A DNA stretch of 64,000 bases from the NCBI GenBank assembly GCA_012064385.1, contig QRDG01001736.1:108900-172899 (forward strand), written 5' to 3'. Positions within the stretch are counted from its first letter, which is position 1. Each line of letters begins with the position of its first letter. Shown here one piece after another: positions 30,777 through 42,408 of the stretch. The notes under the pieces are model-generated. The model worked only from the letters and a program-made list of their open reading frames with translations, searched no databases and was not told where the DNA came from. Source of the stretch: Puccinellia tenuiflora (Eukaryota; Streptophyta; Magnoliopsida; Poales; Poaceae). The translations under genes were made by a program, and so were the position numbers.

Positions 30777-32636
30777 TGATGGGGTCGCAGCATAGAAAAC
30801 AAAAATTTTCCTACGCAGCAAGCGGAATAAACCCCAAGGATCTAGACCTACTAGATGGAGGTAGCGAAGATGAGATCCAATCTCTTACCCTTGAAGATCA
30901 ACAAACGCGTTTTGTCGGTGCAGGGGTTGGCTAGTCGATCCCCGCAACTAGACTCATCTAGTCGCGAGGAGATGTATTTCCTCGAAGTCCAATCCGACAA
31001 AGTTCCACAAGGGGTAGCACCTCCGCGGTATCCACACGTACGGCTCGATATAGATCTCCTCCTTCTTGATCCCGCAAGCAAGGTGGAGATGGCTAGATGG
31101 ATCTCGGCACCACGACGGTTGTGGTGGCGTTGATGGTGTAGATGATCTCCACGAGCATGGCTTCGCCAAGCCAAGCAAGAGGAGAGGGAGAGGAGAAGGC
31201 GCAGCAGCCCTTTAGGGCAAAGGGGTGGTGCGGCTAGAGGTGGAGGTCTAGGCGGCGGCAGCCCTCCGGGAGAGATGGCGCGCGGCTAGGGCAAGGGTGG
31301 AGGAGGGGTGCGGCTAGGGCAAGATGAGGGGCAGCCAAGGGTGTGCCGCACCCCCTACCCTCTCCTCCTTATATAGTGGGGCAGCTAGGGTTTGGGGAGG
31401 GCTGGCCGGCCCCCCCTTTCCTTGGACCCCAAGTTGGGGCGCCCCCCACTTGGGCCCCTTGGCCTTTGCTTGGCCGGCTAGGCCCATGTGGGCTTTAGGG
31501 TGGTGCGCACCCCACATGGTTGCTGCACCCCCTTTGGCCCATGTGGGTCCATACGATATGGGCTCCACTTCTAGACTCTTCTAGAACCTTCCGGAACCTT
31601 CCGGTACCCCGCTGAAATATTCCGGAACTTTTCCGATACCTCCGGAAACCACTTTCCTTATATGAATCTTATTCTCCGGACCACTCCGGAACTCCTCGTG
31701 ACGTCCGGGATCTTATCCGAGACTCCGAATCACCATTCCTTCATTCCATCAAAATATCTCATCACTAACCCTAGCTACATCGGAGCGTTAAGTGTGTGAC
31801 CCTACGGGTTCGAGAACATGCAGACATGATCATATCAATAATCAACAGCGGGACCAGGATGCCCATATTGACTCCTACATATTCAACGAAGTTCTTTATC
31901 AATTGAACCACGATGCCGGAGATTCTTAATCTCGTATACGATTCCCTTTGTCTCACCGATATTTAATTTGCCCGAGATTTGATCGTCGATATCTCCATAT
32001 CTAGTTCTATCTCGTTACCTGGCAAATTCTCTTTACTCGTCCATAATATAGGATCTCCGTGATTACCACTTGATCACATGGTTGCAACCTTTCTGATGCT
32101 ATATTACCGAGAGGGCCCAGAGATATCTTTTCCGTCACAAGGAAGGACAAATCCCAGTCTTGATTCATGTCACCCAACAAATACCATCGGAGATACCTGA
32201 AAGCCACCTTTATAATCACCCAGTTACGAAGTGACGTTTGATGTCCACAAAGTATTCCTCCGGTAAACGGGAGTGACATAATCTCATGGTCTAAGGAAAC
32301 TATACTTGGCATACTAAAAGTGTTGGCAATGAAACTTGTGTGACACGATCAATTGCAACTCTTTATTATCGGGTCTTGTCCATCACATCATTACTCCTAA
32401 TGATATGACTTCGTTATCAAGTGACTATGACAAGTCCATGGTTAGGAAACTCTAACCATCTCTTGACTAACGAACTAGTCCGGTAGAGGCTTACTAGGGA
32501 CAACTGGTTGTTTATATTCCACACATGTATTATGTTTCCAATTAATACAATTATAGCATGGATAATAAACTATTATCATAAACATGAATATGCTAATAAA
32601 CCATTTTATTATTGCCTCTAGGGCATATTCCCAACA
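30777..32636 (-). repeat. Element A 3' LTR (complete, 1860 bp)
   Basis: Plus-strand ends are TGATGGGGTCGC and CATATTCCCAACA. On the minus strand it includes a TATA-like CTATATAAGG (plus 31368-31377) in a GC-rich section. The Pro/Gly-rich frames over 31300-31590 are composition artefacts. Confidence 0.9.
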
Positions 32637-35627
32637 GTCTCCCACTTGCACTAGAGTCAATAATCTAGTTTACATTTTCTCGATCCAACACTCATGGTGT
32701 CTAACACTCATGGAGTCTCAGTGTTGATCATGTTTGCTCGTGGAAGAGGTTCTGTCCGTGCTCTGTACTATACAGTTCTATATGTTCTTTGCAAAACATC
32801 AATGTCACCTAATTTGACATTACTTTATCATCACATGATAAACCTATTATCATCACATGATAATTCACATCATCACATGATGAATATAATATATTTTGGT
32901 TAGAGAGTGAGATTTTCGTTTCCCTTTTATGCCTACATGACGTATGATCAGTCAAGAGGACTTTCTCATAGCATGTGCACCCGGAACTCACTCAGTCTTG
33001 AAACAAAATTTCTCAAACCATAATATTATATCTTTTAATCCTTGAATTAATCATATACTCCTATATGTTGTAGACTCACAAATCGACAGTGCAATCATGT
33101 CACTTCGATATTTCCGATCATGCTTTCGCTGCGCTTCTGCCTTTATGAGATTTCCAATCTAGTTTGGTTTTATGACTTCAACCAAGTCTACCAATCTCTA
33201 GATTACTTTATCTCATCTTCATGTTAAAATGACTCCTCATTCTAACACGTTCTTCTAACCAAGAACTTGAGTCACATATCGTCAAATACAAACACATGGT
33301 TCTTATATGTTTTAGACCTATGAACAATTCATAGCGAATTCTAACATATCCTCCAACCATCATTTTTCTACTGAGTTATCAACTCAATGTTTCACCTATT
33401 TCTCACAAGCAGATGAACCTTTCTTCTCTTGTTCCATTTTGAACTCCTTCAAAATCTTACTTAGGTTAAACATCCTGACATAATGCTTATCAAACATATC
33501 TATCCTCCATAGATACATCCATCTCCATGGATATTTGACTAACTTCATAAGTTATACTTTGGTTCCTGACTTATTTACAACATTTATGAAATCTCCATTT
33601 CACACAAACAAGATGTTGTAAACTCCCACTCAAATATACACCATACACATATTAAATTGTGAAACCACTTTGGCTCCCACTCAGAAATATGTTATCCTTA
33701 TATTGACCATGATTTAACTAGATCCCACTCAAACATATGTCACCACATATTTTGATCTTGGAAAATAGTTTCTGCTCTGACTTAATATATGTCGCCACAT
33801 ATCTTAATTAGATCACACTCGTGTATTTTCTCGATATTTTGGACACCTCCAAAATTCTTAATTAACTATTAATATCGAGAACTCTTTATACGAAACGCTA
33901 GTACTTTACTAGCTTTAAGTTTTATTTATTCCCTGCAAAACCCCTTTTGAGGAATAAATATGTGAAACATCACTTTCACAAAATCAAGCAACAATTACTT
34001 TGTGATTTAAACTTAACATAGGATGACTCTTAGTCATTTTCGTATTTAAGGTTTCTATTTCTTCTTTGTAGTTTCGTAGGTATGTCTTGTTTCTGAAACA
34101 TGACAAGTAAATCATGAATATTATTTTGTAACCTGACAAAATTTTATATTCATGAATCCTACTTTTCTTTAGACAAGCTAAACCGAAATTCAATGATCAC
34201 CATCATTAATTCCTTTATGTGTCAAGTTTCAACCAACATAGCACTTTACATATGTGCCACTTGATACATAAACAAGCAAGGTTTCAGCTTTTCATTTATT
34301 CCATCAATTCTTTTATCAATGAAACCTTTTCACGATAAATCCACTAAACATTTAACACAATCAACAATTGATTTGTCCCTTTTAGTCTCTCATTGTGGAA
34401 TCTCTATTCATAGTCACATATGAATATACTACAACATTATTCGCAATAGTCTCTAATTATCTCATAATTAATGAAACCACCTTTTCTCATAACTCATATG
34501 AAAAATGTTTATGCGAATCATTAAATAGATCCTTATTTCTAAACAGAGTGTTTATCAAATAAATCTAAATGCTATTATTAAACCCCCGAAGTAAAATCCT
34601 TCTTTGAGACCACACAATATCAAATAGTGTGTGATTACAATATCTTAGGACATATCAAACGCCTTTGAAATATTCTAAATATTGTAATTTGTTATAACAC
34701 TTCTCACAAGTCCGCATACTAACATATAACTCAAATATTTTGTCTCTTTTGATCAAATCATAAAGACTCAATTTTCTTGTTAACTTAATATCCTAAACTC
34801 CAGAATTTTATTTGATCTCATCAAATATCATAACTCAAATAAATACACCTATTACTCATATCACTTATGATGGAGCGCACAAAATAATGACATCCAACAT
34901 TTGCTGAAAATACAACCAACACTTGTGTTTACTTTCGGCAATTCATGGCACTCTTCCAAAGGGTGGCATTTTAGTCATACTCCTTACAATAAGGCGCATT
35001 GATAAAACATCAAAATGTTTATTCAATATTCAGCACGACTAAAACAATTGTCATTATTAAGTTTTGGATATTTTAGTATGTCTCTTACTTTATAAATGTT
35101 CAAACAATTTATCATCTAGATTATAATAAGAATAACACAATTATAATCGAAACTTGTGATTTCCAAAAAGGATCACTCATGAAAATAGAACAACCATTGT
35201 CTTTAACATGAATAACCGTCTCACATAAGTAAGACACACTAATCAAAATCACACTTAATTCGATTACAAAACTTATTCAAATTCTCTAATCCAAATGATA
35301 AATGTAGAGACAGATCGTTGCCAGCATCAACTCTTTGATTGCCACTATTCCACAACGTCTTCCCAATATCCTTTATGCAAATCTCAAGCAGCAGGTTCTG
35401 TTTTCATAAAACAGAATGAGTATCAAATACTTATCGGAACCGCCACAATTGCAATTTGGACTTAAACACTTATAACATGTATATCAATATATACTTTCTG
35501 CTTTGTCAACTTCTCTTGCTATGGGTTCCACTTTGACATGACGCAGCCGAGACACAAACTCATAGAAAGTGATCAAATCCCTTCCCATGACCTAGTCTCC
35601 GACACAATTCTTGAAGCTGGGGAGAAG
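32637..35627. other. Element A interior, distal part; no pol
   Basis: Begins with the purine tract complement GTCTCCCACTTGCAC. It is otherwise AT-rich with no recognisable protein domain in any frame. A short array ATCATCACATGATAA-like (about 32826-32885) forms palindromes. The corresponding region of element B (44964-47960) is closely similar. Confidence 0.7.
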
Positions 35628-35912
35628 CTAGCGTATCACCCCACCTATCGCGAAACCGTCATTCATCTCGTGGTTCCAAACAAGCACTAGACGATGATGT
35701 ATCTCATGCATTATCCTCAGGTGTTGTTCCAAGCAAGTGTTCTCTTTCATCTTGAGTAAAAGAAAACTGTTCGGACATTCGAACCTTACAATTCTAACTT
35801 GTGCTGAAAAACTATTTTTCAGCTCATCAACAATCTCCATTGCAATCAAGTTCTTGAATTGTCTACTTAGGTCAGAATTCATGAAGGTGCACATCATCCA
35901 CTTGACTTTCAA
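35628..35912 (-). pseudogene. Decayed Copia gag fragment in element A
   Basis: A 94-codon minus-strand frame reads TFMNSDLSRQFKNLIAMEIV, then ELKNSFSAQVRIVRFE and HLRIMHEIHHRLV. This follows the UBN2-type gag pattern of BARE/Angela-like Copia elements (helix with QF/QY, ELK.MF..QAR.ERF). The frame is only a central slice. Sequence on either side retains little coding sense, and there is no zinc knuckle. The same slice is kept in element B at 47961-48245, so it was already reduced in their common source. Confidence 0.6.
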
Positions 35913-37336
35913 GCAGGTGGTTCAAAACCACTCCATGTACTCTTCATCGCTTGCAGAAATATTTAGGTTTATCTCCTATTGGTTCTTCTAGCACGTAGAG
36001 CTGAGCATTGGTGTGTAGGACTTCTCTCAGACGCAGGTACCACTTAACAAAATGACCCATCGAGACGCAGTATTTCAGCAACGAACAGACTACCGTAGTC
36101 GGCCATGATCTACAAGGATTTTTGCAAAGACATCTGGACTTTTGTTTATGATAATTTTAGTTCATCTTAATGAACTCCCACTAAACTCAACATCTCTCTG
36201 GTTGTTTAGTGACACACGATCCAAATCCACTACACCACAACCGATCATCACGTGAGATGATGTAGCTTCAAAGGTGAACATCGCCATGTTGATCATATCA
36301 TCCATATGACTCGTGTTTAGCCTTTCGGCTCTTGTGTTCCGAGGCCATGTCTGTACATGCTAGGCTCGTCAAGGAAACCGTAGTATTTCCGCGTGTGTAA
36401 ATCTGGCTTACACCCGTTGTATGTGAACGTTCAATCTATCACACCCGATCATCACGTGGTGTCTCAAAACGACGAACTTTCGCAACGGTGCATACTAGGA
36501 GAGAACACATCTTGATATTAACGTGAGAGATCACCTTATCATGCTACCGTCGCGATCACATCTAAGCATAACAATAAGGTGCATAAAAGGATTAACATCA
36601 CATGCAATTCATAATTGTGATATGATATGGCCTTTCTTCTTATGCTTTTGATCTCCATCTCCAAAGCACCGGCATGATCTCCATCTCCGATATGATCTCC
36701 ATCATCGTGGCGCCATCACCATGGTTGTCCACCAACTATTGCGACTACAACTAATGCTACTCTTAGCAATAAAGTAAAGCAATTACATGGTGATTCAATG
36801 ACACGCAGGTCACATAAAATAAAAGACAACCATATGGCTCCTGCCGGTTGCCGTACTCATCGACATGCAAGTCGTGAAAGATTACAAACATGATCATTGC
36901 ATACATTATCACAAATCACATATTGGCCATACCACATCACATGACCCCCTCTGCAAAAACAAGTTAGACGTCCTCTACTTTGTTTATGTAAATTTTACGT
37001 GGCTTGGGTCAACGAGATAGAACCGTTCTTTTCTACGCAAAACCACAACGATGATATAGTAGTTGCTTATTTACTCATCCTTTTGAAAGGCCTTCCATTG
37101 AAAATTGCATCTTCACTAAATCAAGAGAAACAGACACCCCGCCAGCCACTTATGCAAACAAGTTGCATGTCAATCGTGGAACCGGTCTCTCGTGCGTGGA
37201 CGAGTAAGGTTGGTCCGGGCCGCTTCATCTCACAATACCGCAAAGACGCAAAGTGCACGCGAGAAGGTAGCAACATAAAATATCAACGCCCACAACACTT
37301 GTGTTCTAATCGCACCAACATCTATGAATAGATCTA
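35913..37336. other. Element A leader region between PBS and gag remnant
   Basis: About 1.4 kb without a supported ORF; matches 48246-49673 of element B. A long untranslated leader is normal for this group. Confidence 0.5.
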
Positions 37337-37349
37337 GGCTCTGATACCA
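37337..37349 (-). other. Element A primer binding site
   Basis: Minus strand TGGTATCAGAGCC, one base from the end of the 5' LTR (37351). Initiator Met-tRNA type. Confidence 0.9.
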
Positions 37350-37350
37350 C

Positions 37351-38365
37351 TGATGGGGTCGCAGCATAGAAAACAAAAATTTTCCTACGCAGCAAGCGGA
37401 ATAAACCCCAAGGATCTAGACCTACTAGATGGAGGTAGCGAAGATGAGATCCAATCTCTTACCCTTGAAGATCAACAAACACGTTTTGTCAGTGCAGGGG
37501 TTGGCTAGTCGATCCCCGCAACTAGACTCATCTAGTCGCGAGGAGATGTATTTCCTCGAAGTCCAATCCGACGAAGTGCCACAAGGGGTAGCACCTCCGC
37601 GGTATCCACACGTACGGCTCGATGTAGATCTCCTCCTTCTTGATCCCGCAAGCAAGGTGGAGATGGCTAGATGGATCTCGGCACCACGACGGTTGTGGTG
37701 GCGTTGATGGTGTAGATGATCTCCACGAGCATGGCTTCGCCAAGCCAAGCAAGAGGAGAGGGAGAGGAGAAGGCGCAGCAGCCCTTTAGGGCAAAGGGGT
37801 GGTGCGGCTAAGGTGGAGGTCTAGGCGGCGGCAGCCCTCCGGGGAGAGATGGCGCGCGGCTAGGGCAAGGGTGGAGGAGGGGTGCGGCTAGGGCAAGATG
37901 AGGGGCAGCCAAGGGTGTGCCGCACCCCCTCCCCTCTCCTCCTTATATAGTGGGGCGGCTAGGGTTTGGGGAGGGCTGGCCGGCCCCCCCTTTCCTTGGC
38001 CCCCAAGTTGGGGTGCCCCCCACTTGGGCCCCTTGGCCTTTGCTTGGCCGGCTAGGCCCATGTGGGCTTTAGGGTGGTGCGCACCCCACATGGTTGCTGC
38101 ACCCCCTTTGTCCCATGTGGTCCATACGATATGGGCTCCACTTCTAGACTCTTCTAGAACCTTCCAGAACCTTCCGGTACCCCGCTGAAATATTCCGGAA
38201 CTTTTCCGATACCTCCGGAAACCACTTTCCTTATATGAATCTTATTCTCCGGACCACTCCGGAACTCCTCGTGACGTCCGGGATCCTATCCGAGACTCCG
38301 AATCACCATTCGTTCATTCCATCAAAATATCTCATCACTAACCCTAGCTACATCGGAGCGTTAAG
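37351..38365 (-). repeat. Element A 5' LTR, truncated at N
   Basis: Aligns with 30777-31789. It stops in the word GAGCGTTAAG, where every other copy continues with TGTGTGACCC, and is followed by N and unrelated sequence. This is probably an assembly break rather than a biological deletion. Confidence 0.9.
37941..37950 (-). promoter_or_regulatory. TATA box in element A 5' LTR
   Basis: Minus strand CTATATAAGG, followed by GAGGAG. It would start transcription about 30 nt further on, within the LTR, as expected for an LTR promoter. The counterpart in element B is CTATAAAAGG at 50279-50288. Confidence 0.5.
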
Positions 38366-38366
38366 N
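38366..38366. other. Ambiguous base marking a second probable assembly gap
   Basis: The N falls exactly where the LTR homology of element A stops mid-sequence. The rest of element A, the second CACTA copy and the flanking sequence are missing. Confidence 0.7.
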
Positions 38367-38539
38367 GCAAGGTACGCACCGAAATCTACCGAAATTTCTC
38401 GCCTTTCCAGTCGAACGGAACCCAACACAGTGGCAGGGGAGGAGGAGCGGCCGGTGGCGGTGAGAGGAGGGGCGGCCGGCCGGCGGTGGTGATTCGTACC
38501 GGACTTGCCATAATCCCTAATTATTTGCAGGCAGCTGAC

Positions 38540-38707
38540 GATGGCGGCGCTTCTTCGACAGGGGCGAGGAGGATGGGTGGTTCCATGGTCCAGCGAACCC
38601 AGGCGGCGGTTGCGGAGGAGCGACGCCGGCTCGTGCCAAGGCGCATGTACAGTACTGAGGAGGTATCTTAACCAAGCTGACATTTTTTACGCGCATGATT
38701 CCGGCTA
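38540..38707 (+). other. Possible short exon or gene fragment
   Basis: Downstream of a TTTGCAG acceptor-like site, an ATG opens a 55-codon frame starting MAALLRQGRGGWVVPW and ending HDSG before TAG. GC-rich coding-like start then AT-rich end. No family recognised. The segment from 38656 is duplicated imperfectly right after it, so the true gene structure is unclear. Confidence 0.2.
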
Positions 38708-39450
38708 GTTGTTTTGCTCTGAAGATACCTCACGTGGTAATGGATCTAGCGAGCGATTATCGAATCCTTCACAGCTAACATGTGTGGCTTGTTAATTTGG
38801 TCTCTCTCTCTCTCTCCATTAGAAACAATAGCAATATTACCTGTACAAAGTACTGTACTGCGTACCATTTTGAGAGGAAGCAGCCTTATTTCCTGGCTGA
38901 TCATCTTAAAGTTGTGTCTTTTACTCATCCCTTTAGCAAATTGCAACATATAAGATGTCTAATTTGTTGTTCTGCCCGTTTTGGTGTTCTGAATAATCTC
39001 CTCTTCTGCCTGGTGCAATTCATTACACTAGTCCATGGTTGATTTCCTAAGCACCCCGAGGAGGTATCTTAACCGAAATTCACATATTTTACCTCGCTTG
39101 ATTTCCGGCTAGTTATTTTGCTGTGCAAATACCTCACGCTATCCAGGATCTCACCAGAGATCATCTAATTCTTCACAGCTAACATATGTAGCTTGTTAAT
39201 TTGGTCTCTCTTCCCTATTACTAGAAACGAGAGTAATATTGCCTGCACAAAGTCAGTAGCATTTTTAGAGGAAGCAGCGTCATTTTCATGTTTGGTCATC
39301 TTAGGATGATGAATTTTACTCCTCATCCCTTCAATTATTAGCAAATAAAAACAGCTAAGAAGCTTAATTAGTTGCTGCAGTTATGCTATCTTGAATCATG
39401 CATCTCCTCCTGTGCTTGTTGCAATTCCTAGTGCTAGTCAATAATTTATT
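38656..39450. repeat. Diverged tandem duplication, ~400 bp x2
   Basis: GAGGAGGTATCTTAACC at 38656 recurs at 39057. Both are followed in order by TTCCGGCTAGTT, CACAGCTAACATRTG, GCTTGTTAATTTGGTCTCTC, GAGGAAGCAGC, CATCTTA and CTAGTC..A. Many substitutions and indels show an old duplication of non-coding or intronic sequence. Confidence 0.75.
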
Positions 39451-39609
39451 TCCTATGAGCACGCTAGCGACTAGCACATCCAAACACTTGTCGAGTCTTT
39501 CCTCTGTAAATTGAACTTCCAAGTAATCCTTTGAACACAGCCCTTGATTAGCAACACTATCGTATATGTAGGTCATTGGCTGCATCTGTGTATGTACGCT
39601 TCTGTTTTG

Positions 39610-39880
39610 TGGGGAATCACATAGGGTCGGTGGGGCCCAGCCTTGACCGCACCATCCTCTGGTCCAGCCCAGATTCGGTTTAGGTTCAGAGTCCAGATTA
39701 GAATCTGTTTAAGAGTCCAGATTGTATTTCCTTGAGTCGGCTTGTCAGCCAAGTTATTCCTCCTATATATTGAGCTTCTCCCACGATCAATAAATCAATG
39801 AGAGTTCAGAGTATTACTTTCTGTTAGATCTATCGTAATTAGTGTTTGTTCCATATTCTGTATCATACCTCAGTTGACAG
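39610..39880 (+). other. Possible small LTR-like or terminal-exon sequence
   Basis: TGTGGGGAATCAC is followed by a CCTATATATTGAGC TATA-like site and CAATAAATCAATGAG, a poly(A)-signal-like site 30 bp later. This arrangement is common in short LTRs. No second copy, primer site or target duplication was found. Confidence 0.2.
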
Positions 39881-39953
39881 TATCCTTCTTAGTAGTATTT
39901 CCAATCAGCACTTAACTAATGATATAAATTAAAATGATCATTATCTACGTGTA

Positions 39954-40094
39954 TCGAGGGTGCACGCCAGCAGAAGAAAGACGAGCTGCAAGATGCGTTA
40001 GCTCGGTGTAAGAAGATTCTTGAGGTTCTTTCTGAAAAAGCCGCATCACCAGGTGGCTTTAACCGGTACAATACCAAACATGTGCAGATTTAAA
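39954..40094 (+). other. Exon-like coding segment, unidentified
   Basis: Reads GARQQKKDELQDALARCKKI then LEVLSEKAASPGGFNRYNT, a charged helix that could be coiled coil, ending at TAA 40 bp before another possible acceptor (CTGCAG at about 40170). It could be a real or decayed exon of a gene later broken by the hairpin element and the Copia insertion. No homology claimed. Confidence 0.25.
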
Positions 40095-40331
40095 TCATTT
40101 CTTTTTTTTCTTCTTCATTTGGTGTCTGACCGGAGTTGATATAAACTCATTTGACCTAACTAATACCTGCAGGTCAAAGCTGGATCGGGACAACACAAGT
40201 TTGAGTTTGGCATCGCTCTGTAACTTTGTGATAAAGCTGGGTGTGCTTATTACAGCTGAATGCCGGCCTTTTCGCAAGAGTTATTTACAAAAACATACCA
40301 CATTTGGGGCTCTGACAACAAGTCAGTACCA

Positions 40332-41775
40332 TCTTTGGTAATTTTTGCGAGTCAGTACCAATCGTGAGGTGGGGCATTACAAATCACACAAATTCCTGTC
40401 TAACAGCATTTTAATAGCTGCCCTGACCAGTGGGGCTCATTTGTCAGGAATGACATGGCTACCCATGTGGAGGAGAAGCTGAGGTGGACGTGGGGCCCAC
40501 CTGTCATCCCCATCTTTTTCTTTTTTTTTCTCTTCTTTCTCTTCTCTTTTTTCTCTTTCTTTTTTCTCCTCCTTAACCCCTCACGCGAGCCCACTCACTC
40601 CTTGCCCACGACCCCGCCGTCGTTGACGCGTGCATGCGATGCCGCTGCTTGCTGGACGGAGACGCGGCACGCGGACAGCCGAAGCGCGTCGGCGAGGCGA
40701 CGGCAGCTTAGCCGCGACGAGGGCAACATCGACGCAGCCCGCGCACGGCCACGAAGAGGGCAACTGCGACGCAGCCCGCGCAAGGCCGAAGCGCGCCGGC
40801 GACGCGGCCCTCCAGCTCCGCGTCGGCGAGGCGGCCGGACGGAGACGCGGCCCTCCGGCTCCGCGTCCGGCGAGGCGGCCCGCGCACGGCCGAAGCGCGC
40901 CGGCGACGCGGCCCTCCAGCTCCGCGTCGGCGAGGCGGCCGGACGGAGACGCGGCCCCTCCGGCTCCGCGTCCGGCGAGGCGGCCCGCGCACGGCCGAAG
41001 CGCGCCGGCGACGCGGCCCTCGAGCTCCGCGTCGGCGAGGCGGCCGGACGGAGACGCGGCCCTCCGGCTCCGCGTCCGGCGAGGCGGCCTGCGCACGGCC
41101 GAAGCGCGCCGGTGACGCGGCCCTCCAGCTCCGCGTCGGCGAGGCGGCCGGACGGAGACGCGGCCGGACGGAGACGCGGCCCTCCGGCTCCGCGTCCGGC
41201 GAGGCGGCCCGCACACAGGCCGAAGCGCGCCGGCGAGGCGACGACGCGGCCCTCCAGCTGTGTGTCCGGCGAGGCGGCGGCGACTCGGCCGCGAGGAGGG
41301 CGACGACGACGCGGCCCTCGAGCTCCGAGATGCGGCCCTCCGGCTCCGCGTCCGACGAGGCGGCCCGCGCACGGCCGAAGCGCGCCGGCGACGCGGCCCT
41401 CGAGCTCCGCGTCAGCGAGGCGGCCGGACGGAGACGCGGCCCGCGCGTCGGCGAGGTTGTGGCGGCCCGGCCGCGAAGCTGGGGGCGGCTTGGAGGCGGG
41501 GTCAACGACGGCGGGGTCGTGGGCAAGGAGTGAGTGGGCTCGCGTGAGGGGTTAAGGAGGAGAAAAAAGAAAGAGAAAAAAGAGAAGAGAAAGAAGAGAA
41601 AAAAAAAGATGGGGACGTCCACCTCAGCTTCTCCTCCACGTGGGTAGCCATGTCATTTCTGACAAATGAGCCCCACTGGTCAGGGCAGCTATTAAAATGC
41701 TGTTAGACAGGAATTTGTGTGATTTGTAATGCCCCACCTCACGATTGGTACTGACTCGAAAAAATTACCAAAGAC
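40332..41775. mobile_element. Long-inverted-repeat (foldback or Mutator-like) element with GC-rich core
   Basis: The left arm 40332-40627 and right arm 41501-41775 are inverted copies. The outer ends read TCTTTGGTAATTTTT, the middle includes GTGAGGTGGGGCATTAC and a pyrimidine tract, and the inner ends read CGTTGAC. The right arm lacks 16 bp found on the left. The whole 1.44 kb would fold into one hairpin. The core is a GC-rich tandem array. No transposase. Long arms and GC-rich cargo resemble Mutator-like non-autonomous elements, but I could not define a 9-bp target duplication, so the superfamily is open. Confidence 0.7.
40772..41460. repeat. ~105-bp GC-rich minisatellite
   Basis: The phrase GCCCGCGCACGGCCGAAGCG recurs at about 40772, 40878, 40983, 41087, 41207 and 41363 (spacings 106, 105, 104, 120, 156). 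It alternates with GCGGCCCTCCAGCTCCGCG and GGACGGAGACGCGGCC. Length changes come from partial extra units. Long frames exist on both strands only because stop codons are rare at this composition. Confidence 0.9.
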
Positions 41776-41942
41776 GCCTAGACCGAGAAGAAAGCATGTT
41801 TTCTGATGGAGGGCCAGTGTTATCCATCACTAGTATATTATCACTATTCTGAGAATGCTTATGATATGCTTGCTAGAACCTTAGTATCACTGGTCGACTG
41901 CTGTATGTGTGTTCTTGTTTGTGTGACATGATATGTTATTGC

Positions 41943-42083
41943 TGTTAGAATATGTATATATCATGTATGTTTACTGTTTAGGCCCATAGTAGAGTAAGCC
42001 CATGTGGCTCCTGTAACTCTGGAGTATATCACTCCCAACGATGCAATAGAGAAAATGATTTGGCCATTTCAGTTTTGTTGACA
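41943..42083 (+). repeat. 5' LTR of Copia, 141 bp
   Basis: TGTTAGAATATG to GTTTTGTTGACA. No difference from the 3' LTR was found on reading both. Unusually short for a plant Copia LTR. Confidence 0.95.
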
Positions 42084-42095
42084 TGGTATCAGAGC
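42084..42095 (+). other. Primer binding site of Copia
   Basis: TGGTATCAGAGC directly abuts the LTR; initiator Met-tRNA type. Confidence 0.95.
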
Positions 42096-42408
42096 AAGGG
42101 CTGCCAAATCCCTAACCCTAGCTGCCACCTACCTCAAGCTGCCGGCGGCCATCTTTCCATCCGGTGCACATGTGCTTGTGTTCCTTCTTCTCTTCCGTTT
42201 CCTGCTGGTGATTGTCGTCCGGCCGGCCGCCGCAGGCCCCATCTTTGCTCAAGCTGTTACGTGAGGTGCTGGTCTGCTACTTGCTAGTCTGGGCTGTTCT
42301 CTCCCAATCATGGCTGCTCTCTCCCATTAGGTACTTGTTCTTCCTTCTATTTTGGGAGGTGCTATTTCATTTGTGGCTGCTCAGATCTGTTACAAACTAT
42401 GAAAAGTA

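Larger units (their letters stand above)
30777..38365 (-). mobile_element. Element A: non-autonomous BARE/Angela-like Copia retrotransposon
   Basis: On the minus strand each LTR starts TGTTGGGAATATGCCCTAG, the start shared by Triticeae BARE/WIS/Angela elements. The primer binding site (37337-37349) is next to the right (5') LTR, and the purine tract AAGTGGGAGAC (complement in 32637-32651) is next to the left (3') LTR. The ~4.7-kb interior is AT-rich and carries only a decayed gag, with no protease, integrase or reverse transcriptase. It was inserted in the CACTA core (CGGCC at 30772-30776). The right LTR is cut at N 38366, so the second target copy cannot be checked. LTR differences between left and right are more numerous than in element B, so A is older. 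Confidence 0.85.

Noticed and set aside
31300..31590. Pro/Gly/Trp-rich ORFs in the BARE/Angela-like LTRs
   Set aside because: Same GC-rich LTR segment repeated at 37890-38190, 43610-43920 and 50255-50560; frames on both strands, no start context.
40455..41622. Long Arg/Pro/Ala-rich ORFs on both strands (up to 366 codons)
   Set aside because: They run through a GC-rich tandem array between inverted arms. Open frames on both strands and repeat-derived peptides indicate a composition artefact.
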